A DNA stretch of 64,000 bases from Winogradskyella sp. PG-2. GTDB lineage: Bacteria > Bacteroidota > Bacteroidia > Flavobacteriales > Flavobacteriaceae. The notes under the pieces were generated by a model. That model did not search any database and had not been told where the DNA came from. It saw only the letters and a program-made list of their open reading frames with translations. A program made the position numbers and the translations under genes. This document shows, one piece after another, positions 60,244-64,000 of the stretch (positions are counted from its first letter, which is position 1; each line of letters starts with the position of its first letter). Location of the stretch: NCBI RefSeq assembly GCF_000828715.1, contig NZ_AP014583.1:2354001-2418000 (forward strand), written 5' to 3'.

Positions 60244-61680
60244 TTATTCTATTTTTTTAAATTTATAGTTATTGTTTACCATAAATCCATCTACTTTTTT
60301 ATCAACTGAAAATTCAATTGTAGTACCACTTTCTAAATCTATGAATTTGGTATTTGTCATAGGAATAAGTTTTAAGTTACCAAAAGGGGTATTAGGTACA
60401 AAAAGTTGATTTTCTTTATATTCCACTTTAAGAGTTGTATCATATTTTTTAAGTTCATATTTCCCAATATATTTTTTTAAAACAGAATCTTCTAATTTTA
60501 TAAGTTCGATTGTTCTAGGCTGACTTAGTGACCAATTATAATAATTAGAGATAGCATTTTTAATTTCTGATATTAACTTGCCTCCATTGTCAGCGTTTGT
60601 CATAACTATTACTGCATTACCTTGATAAGCATATGCTTTCATATCATTAGTAAAGCCAGCATTTTTACCACCATGTCCAAAAATTAAAGAATCTTTCTGG
60701 TTTTGTAAAGAAGGACCAAGTCCCCAATCATTTTTATGTTTTGTGAGCATTTTGTCAACAGTTTTTCTTGTTAAGACACCATCTTCTTTACCTTGTACTA
60801 TATTCTGTATTTCTATACAATACATTGCTAAATCTGAAGCTGTAGTCCATAAACCCGCTGCTGCTTGTTCTGGATAATTGTTCCATAAGCCTTTAATTAA
60901 TTTGCCATTTCCGTCGTAAGCAGAACTAATATTGTTTTGCCATTCTTTAGTTATTGGTTGTAAATACGTGCTGTTTTTCATTCCAATTGGAAGCAGAATG
61001 TTTTTAGACATGTATTCATCAAGAGTTAATCCACTGACATCTTCAACTACTTTTTCCATTACTGTATAACCACCACCAGAATATCTCCACATACTTCCAG
61101 GGATAGTATCGACCAATATTTTTGCTGTATTTCCATTACCATTTAAAACATCAATGATCTCAGGAAATTCATCTGTTTGTTGGTAACCGGGAAAGCCATG
61201 AACTGTCATTCCTGCTGTATGCGTTAATAGTTTTTCAAGCGTTACTTTTTCAGTATTAGTAAACTTGTTTTCTGGAATCTGCCAATTTTTTAAGTAAAAG
61301 TTCACATCTTTATTTAAATCAAGGCTATCATTCTCATAAAGTTTTAAAGCCGACAAAGCAGCCAGAGGCTTACTTATAGAACCTGCTTGGAATAGAGTAT
61401 TCTCATCTACTTTGGTTCGAGTATCTGTATTTGCAAATCCGTATCCTTTTGCCCATTTAATCTTTCCGTTTTCGACAACTGATATACTAACACCTGGGAC
61501 TTTGTAATAATCCATCCTTTCTTTAATGTTGAATTTCTGGATTGAATCTCCTTCTATTTGAATATTCTTTATCAATCCATTTTCAATAGCACTTATTTCT
61601 GCTTGAATTTGGCTATCTTTTTGAGCAAAGCAATTGCTTATTAGGCTTAATGAGAAAATTAGATAATAGATGTTTTTCAT
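60244..61680 (-). CDS. serine hydrolase, class C beta-lactamase fold, exported
   Basis: 478 aa. Signal peptide (IFSLSLISNCFAQ). Nucleophile motif SISK in FQAGSISKPLAALSAL, Tyr motif YSG in WRYSGGGYTVMEKVV, third motif HGG in LIFGHGGKNAGFT. A C-terminal beta domain (residues 390-478, KYIGKYELKKYDTTLKVEYKENQLFVP) follows, as in DUF3471-type lipocalin tails. Likely a periplasmic esterase or peptidase. Single-gene cassette. Confidence 0.88.
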   Translation of the reverse strand: MKNIYYLIFSLSLISNCFAQKDSQIQAEISAIENGLIKNIQIEGDSIQKFNIKERMDYYKVPGVSISVVENGKIKWAKGYGFANTDTRTKVDENTLFQAGSISKPLAALSALKLYENDSLDLNKDVNFYLKNWQIPENKFTNTEKVTLEKLLTHTAGMTVHGFPGYQQTDEFPEIIDVLNGNGNTAKILVDTIPGSMWRYSGGGYTVMEKVVEDVSGLTLDEYMSKNILLPIGMKNSTYLQPITKEWQNNISSAYDGNGKLIKGLWNNYPEQAAAGLWTTASDLAMYCIEIQNIVQGKEDGVLTRKTVDKMLTKHKNDWGLGPSLQNQKDSLIFGHGGKNAGFTNDMKAYAYQGNAVIVMTNADNGGKLISEIKNAISNYYNWSLSQPRTIELIKLEDSVLKKYIGKYELKKYDTTLKVEYKENQLFVPNTPFGNLKLIPMTNTKFIDLESGTTIEFSVDKKVDGFMVNNNYKFKKIE

Positions 61681-61702
61681 AATAGTGGCTTTAATTACCT
61701 AC

Positions 61703-61826
61703 AACGAGTTTGTGTATGATTTCGTTGCGTGTTTCAGCAACTAAATTAGCAAATACAAACCGAATAGAAAATCCGCGAGGATTTTCGTAAGTAGGCGAGT
61801 ACTAGCAATGAATTATACACGGTGTT
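61703..61826 (-). other. attC-like site B41
   Basis: AACGAGTTTGTGTATGATTTCG ... GAAAATCC-GCGA-GGATTTTC ... TTATACACGGTGTT. Cassette ends GTTACAGGTCGTTA / TAATGACCTGTAAC. Confidence 0.8.
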
Positions 61827-61843
61827 ACAGGTCGTTATTTTTT

Positions 61844-62998
61844 TCATTCAGTTTTTTTTGATATCATATTATATATTCCGCTGGAAACATTTTTAGGATT
61901 GTTCGAGACATTGTTATTAAATACAAGAACCTTAATGCCGTTATTTGTATCTACAATAAAATGACTTCTAAATCCAACAATATATCCTGGATGACTAATT
62001 ATTCCGTCTGTAAGGCTTAATCCATAACCATACCATGGTCCTTTTTCTTTAAGAAAAGAAAAGTCATTTTTAATGTATGGTGTAGTCATTTTTTTTATGG
62101 CAATGTCATCTATGACTTTTTGGTTATTGTTGGTGTAGATACTAGTCCATTCTAGAAAGTCATTTAGTGTGGTTACTAAATTCCCATCTGGCTCTGTAAC
62201 AGGTAGACTAATAATATCATCAGGCACATGTTTGTTCAACTCATCATCCCATCGATAGCCCATGGCTTCATCATTTGCCACAGTATAATTCGAAGTATTA
62301 TGAATAAATGAATTATGCATACCTATAGGTTCAAAAATGTGCTTTTTCATATAACTGTCATAAGGTTCTCCAGAAGTGTTTTCGATTATTTGGCCTAGTA
62401 AAGTATAGCCAATATTAGAATAAGAAAATTTAGAACCTGATGGAAATTTTAACTCCTTTACCATTGCTTCTTTTATCATTCCATCTACCGTATTTCCTAA
62501 ACAAAAACCTTTTTCAACCTCATAATAATTTCGAGTCAACCCATAATCTTCAATGCCACTTGTTTGAGTTAATAAGTTATGTATGGTAACATTGTGCCAT
62601 TTGTCAGAACGATATTGAGTAGGTAAAAATTCATTGATAGATTCTTTTAGATTAATTTTCTTCTGTTCCAATAGCTGCATTATTGCTGCTGCGGTGAATT
62701 GTTTGGTGATTGAGGCAACATGAAACTTTGTGTTGATACTATTCTGAATTCCATCTTGAGCCATTCCGTAGCCTTTAGCATGAATTATTTTATCGTTCAC
62801 AGCGACAAGGACAACGCCTGTGAAATGCTCCTCACCAATCTTGTTATTAATCAATAATTCTATTTCAGAATGCGTAATCTCTTTTGAAAGATTAATTTCT
62901 TCTGTGATGATTTTATTTCCTGTTTCATTTTCCTTGTTCTTGCAGGAAAAAAGAAGAAGCAAAATGAAAATAATGTTTAATGCTTTTATATATTTCAT
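61844..62998 (-). CDS. serine hydrolase lipoprotein, class C beta-lactamase fold
   Basis: 384 aa. Lipoprotein signal (IIFILLLLFSCKNKEN, Cys at about 19). Canonical motifs: SITK in FHVASITKQFTAAAIM, YSN in FSYSNIGYTLLGQII, and a third motif region ISHPGYIVGF. No C-terminal lipocalin part. Probably an outer-membrane-anchored esterase or peptidase. Upstream boundary ACCTGTAAC is 17 bp from the start. Confidence 0.9.
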   Translation of the reverse strand: MKYIKALNIIFILLLLFSCKNKENETGNKIITEEINLSKEITHSEIELLINNKIGEEHFTGVVLVAVNDKIIHAKGYGMAQDGIQNSINTKFHVASITKQFTAAAIMQLLEQKKINLKESINEFLPTQYRSDKWHNVTIHNLLTQTSGIEDYGLTRNYYEVEKGFCLGNTVDGMIKEAMVKELKFPSGSKFSYSNIGYTLLGQIIENTSGEPYDSYMKKHIFEPIGMHNSFIHNTSNYTVANDEAMGYRWDDELNKHVPDDIISLPVTEPDGNLVTTLNDFLEWTSIYTNNNQKVIDDIAIKKMTTPYIKNDFSFLKEKGPWYGYGLSLTDGIISHPGYIVGFRSHFIVDTNNGIKVLVFNNNVSNNPKNVSSGIYNMISKKTE

Positions 62999-63019
62999 TG
63001 GTTTGTTTTAATGACCTGT

Positions 63020-63146
63020 AACGGTTTTGGCTATGATTTTGTTACGGAAAAATCAGGAGGATTTTTTCGTCATAGCACTTACTATAGTAAATATACAAGG
63101 ATTTTCCGATTAGGAAAATCCGCCGTAATAAATTATAGCCATTGTT
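63020..63146 (-). other. attC-like site B42
   Basis: AACGGTTTTGGCTATGATTTTG ... AATAAATTATAGCCATTGTT with GGAAAATCC-GCC hairpin. Cassette ends GTTGTGCTTTCGTTA / TAATGAAGCACAAC, the same as the other DUF6090 cassette at 52.3 kb. Confidence 0.8.
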
Positions 63147-63159
63147 GTGCTTTCGTTAA

Positions 63160-63927
63160 TTAATAATTTTTTAATTCTGATTTAATTAGATTTCTCAGGC
63201 TATTATTTTCTTCAATTACAATTTTTATTCGCGTGTAGAAATCATTCCATTTTACATTAATCTCAAATAAAAGTTGTTGAAATTTATCTGTTTTTGCTAA
63301 TTGAATTAATCCATTTTTATCAAGTAAATTTTTTCCATTGAGCTGTTTATATGAATAATCTTCAAAATTTTTATCTTTTAGATAAAACCAATTTTCAGTA
63401 TTGTAAAGTTTTTCTTCTGCAAGTAAGGGCTTTAATTTATTTTCAATTAGAGGGGTGAGTTGGCCTAAATAAATAGACTCCATATCATCTATGCTTCTTG
63501 TATATGTGATTAATGCTTCTTTAATTTTTGTATTATTTATGGTTTCCGCTTTTTCACCAAAACCAGAATTAATAAGTTGTTTAAAATACAAAGATCTTCT
63601 TATTAGAGTTGGCTCTGAAATTGAGTCTAAAGATTTGTTGTCTACTCCCACTTTAAATAGCTCTAAATGTAGTTTTTCAATCTGTTTAAACTGTTGAGTG
63701 TAATATTTAAACTGTATGGAATCCGTACCTAAATTTTTGTAAATATTGGTTAAGACATTTTTTTCTACATTCTTAAATTTTCGATTTTCATTCCAATTAT
63801 TTATTCCCAATGCAATTAAAATACCAATAACTACAAGAAGAATTTCGCCAATTGCGTACTTAAAGTACTTCCTGGTTTTTCCTTCTGAAAGTAAATTTTG
63901 TCTAATTTTTCTAAAGAATTTTATCAT
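63160..63927 (-). CDS. DUF6090 family protein
   Basis: 255 aa. MIKFFRKIRQNLLSEGKTRK, then FKYAIGEILLVVIGILIALGINNWNE as membrane anchor, then a helical domain (residues 50-250). Fourth DUF6090 of the window; closest in layout to the one at 52.3-53.1 kb. Function unknown. Complete within the window. Confidence 0.88.
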   Translation of the reverse strand: MIKFFRKIRQNLLSEGKTRKYFKYAIGEILLVVIGILIALGINNWNENRKFKNVEKNVLTNIYKNLGTDSIQFKYYTQQFKQIEKLHLELFKVGVDNKSLDSISEPTLIRRSLYFKQLINSGFGEKAETINNTKIKEALITYTRSIDDMESIYLGQLTPLIENKLKPLLAEEKLYNTENWFYLKDKNFEDYSYKQLNGKNLLDKNGLIQLAKTDKFQQLLFEINVKWNDFYTRIKIVIEENNSLRNLIKSELKNY

Positions 63928-63955
63928 TGATTAATTGTTGGTTATAATGAAGCAC

Positions 63956-64000
63956 AACGGTCATGTGTATGAAACGTAGCGTTGCTTAAAAGTAGTATAT
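63956..64000 (-). other. attC-like site B43, cut by window edge
   Basis: AACGGTCATGTGTATGAAACGTAGCG is the left arm of the B28/B29/B37 family. The array continues beyond the window. Confidence 0.75.

Noticed and set aside
82-64000. A classical, already described integron
   Set aside because: No integrase, no attI and no Pc seen; body ends are longer than integron cores, and bodies appear separable from sites. Called integron-like only.

Overview
The window is AT-rich, almost every gene reads on the minus strand, and the protein families (SusD-free secreted lipoproteins, DUF6090, LytTR regulators, S41 peptidases, Bacteroidetes-type TTTG / TAnnTTTG promoters) point to a marine-type Flavobacteriaceae chromosome. 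No rRNA, tRNA, CRISPR array, replication gene or phage structural gene was seen.

The dominant feature is not any gene but the architecture. The window is one continuous array of about 40 gene-sized bodies, each bounded by GTT on the left and AAC on the right. Each body carries its own inverted ends: GTT plus six body-specific bases at the left, their complement plus AAC at the right. Between bodies lie 43 imperfectly palindromic sites of 44-203 bp (called B sites here), of the form AACG..TGTATG .. CATACAC..GTT. They resemble the attC sites of integron gene cassettes, and all have the same polarity. In addition, a 229-bp non-coding unit (repeat A) occurs 21 times. It is itself built like a tiny cassette: a 14-bp inverted-ended body followed by a long palindromic site. 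Read on the minus strand, each cassette is GTT - gene(s) - AAC - B site, often followed by one A unit and then the next gene. No tyrosine recombinase or integrase gene is present in the window, so the enzyme that would build the array lies elsewhere or is unknown. This integron-like reading is an inference from the sequence.

Layout. 0.1-5 kb: two near-identical IS3-type elements, both abutting the same base of a repeat A, around a DUF1254 lipoprotein. 5-14 kb: amidohydrolase, trypsin-like protease, ECF sigma factor with membrane partner, an IS110 element inside a B site, S41 peptidase under a 44-bp palindrome. 14-24 kb: a plus-strand Ser-rich secreted protein, a DUF502 pseudogene, esterase, GAF histidine kinase, acyltransferase plus LytTR regulator, and a DJ-1/nitroreductase/Crp trio. 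25-33 kb: one 8-kb cassette with a complete eight-gene module (LytTR two-component system, barrel protein, DUF2147, ABC ATPase, FtsX permease, HlyD adaptor, TolC). 33-53 kb: small cassettes, mostly single lipoprotein, NTF2-like or membrane genes, plus a ParDE toxin-antitoxin pair and the mobile mystery A/B (HTH/Fic) pair. 53-54.2 kb: three small plus-strand ORFs that start inside sites. 54-64 kb: more single-gene cassettes, including an exact body duplication (DUF6090) and two beta-lactamase-fold serine hydrolases.

How the parts work together: the cargo looks like an accessory pool (secreted enzymes, efflux, regulators, toxin-antitoxin modules) collected in a common orientation. Many start codons lie only 10-50 nt from the cassette boundary, so transcription should come from upstream, possibly from a promoter-like sequence inside repeat A. 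The structured sites show base-pair-preserving changes, which argues that they act as folded single strands or folded RNA.
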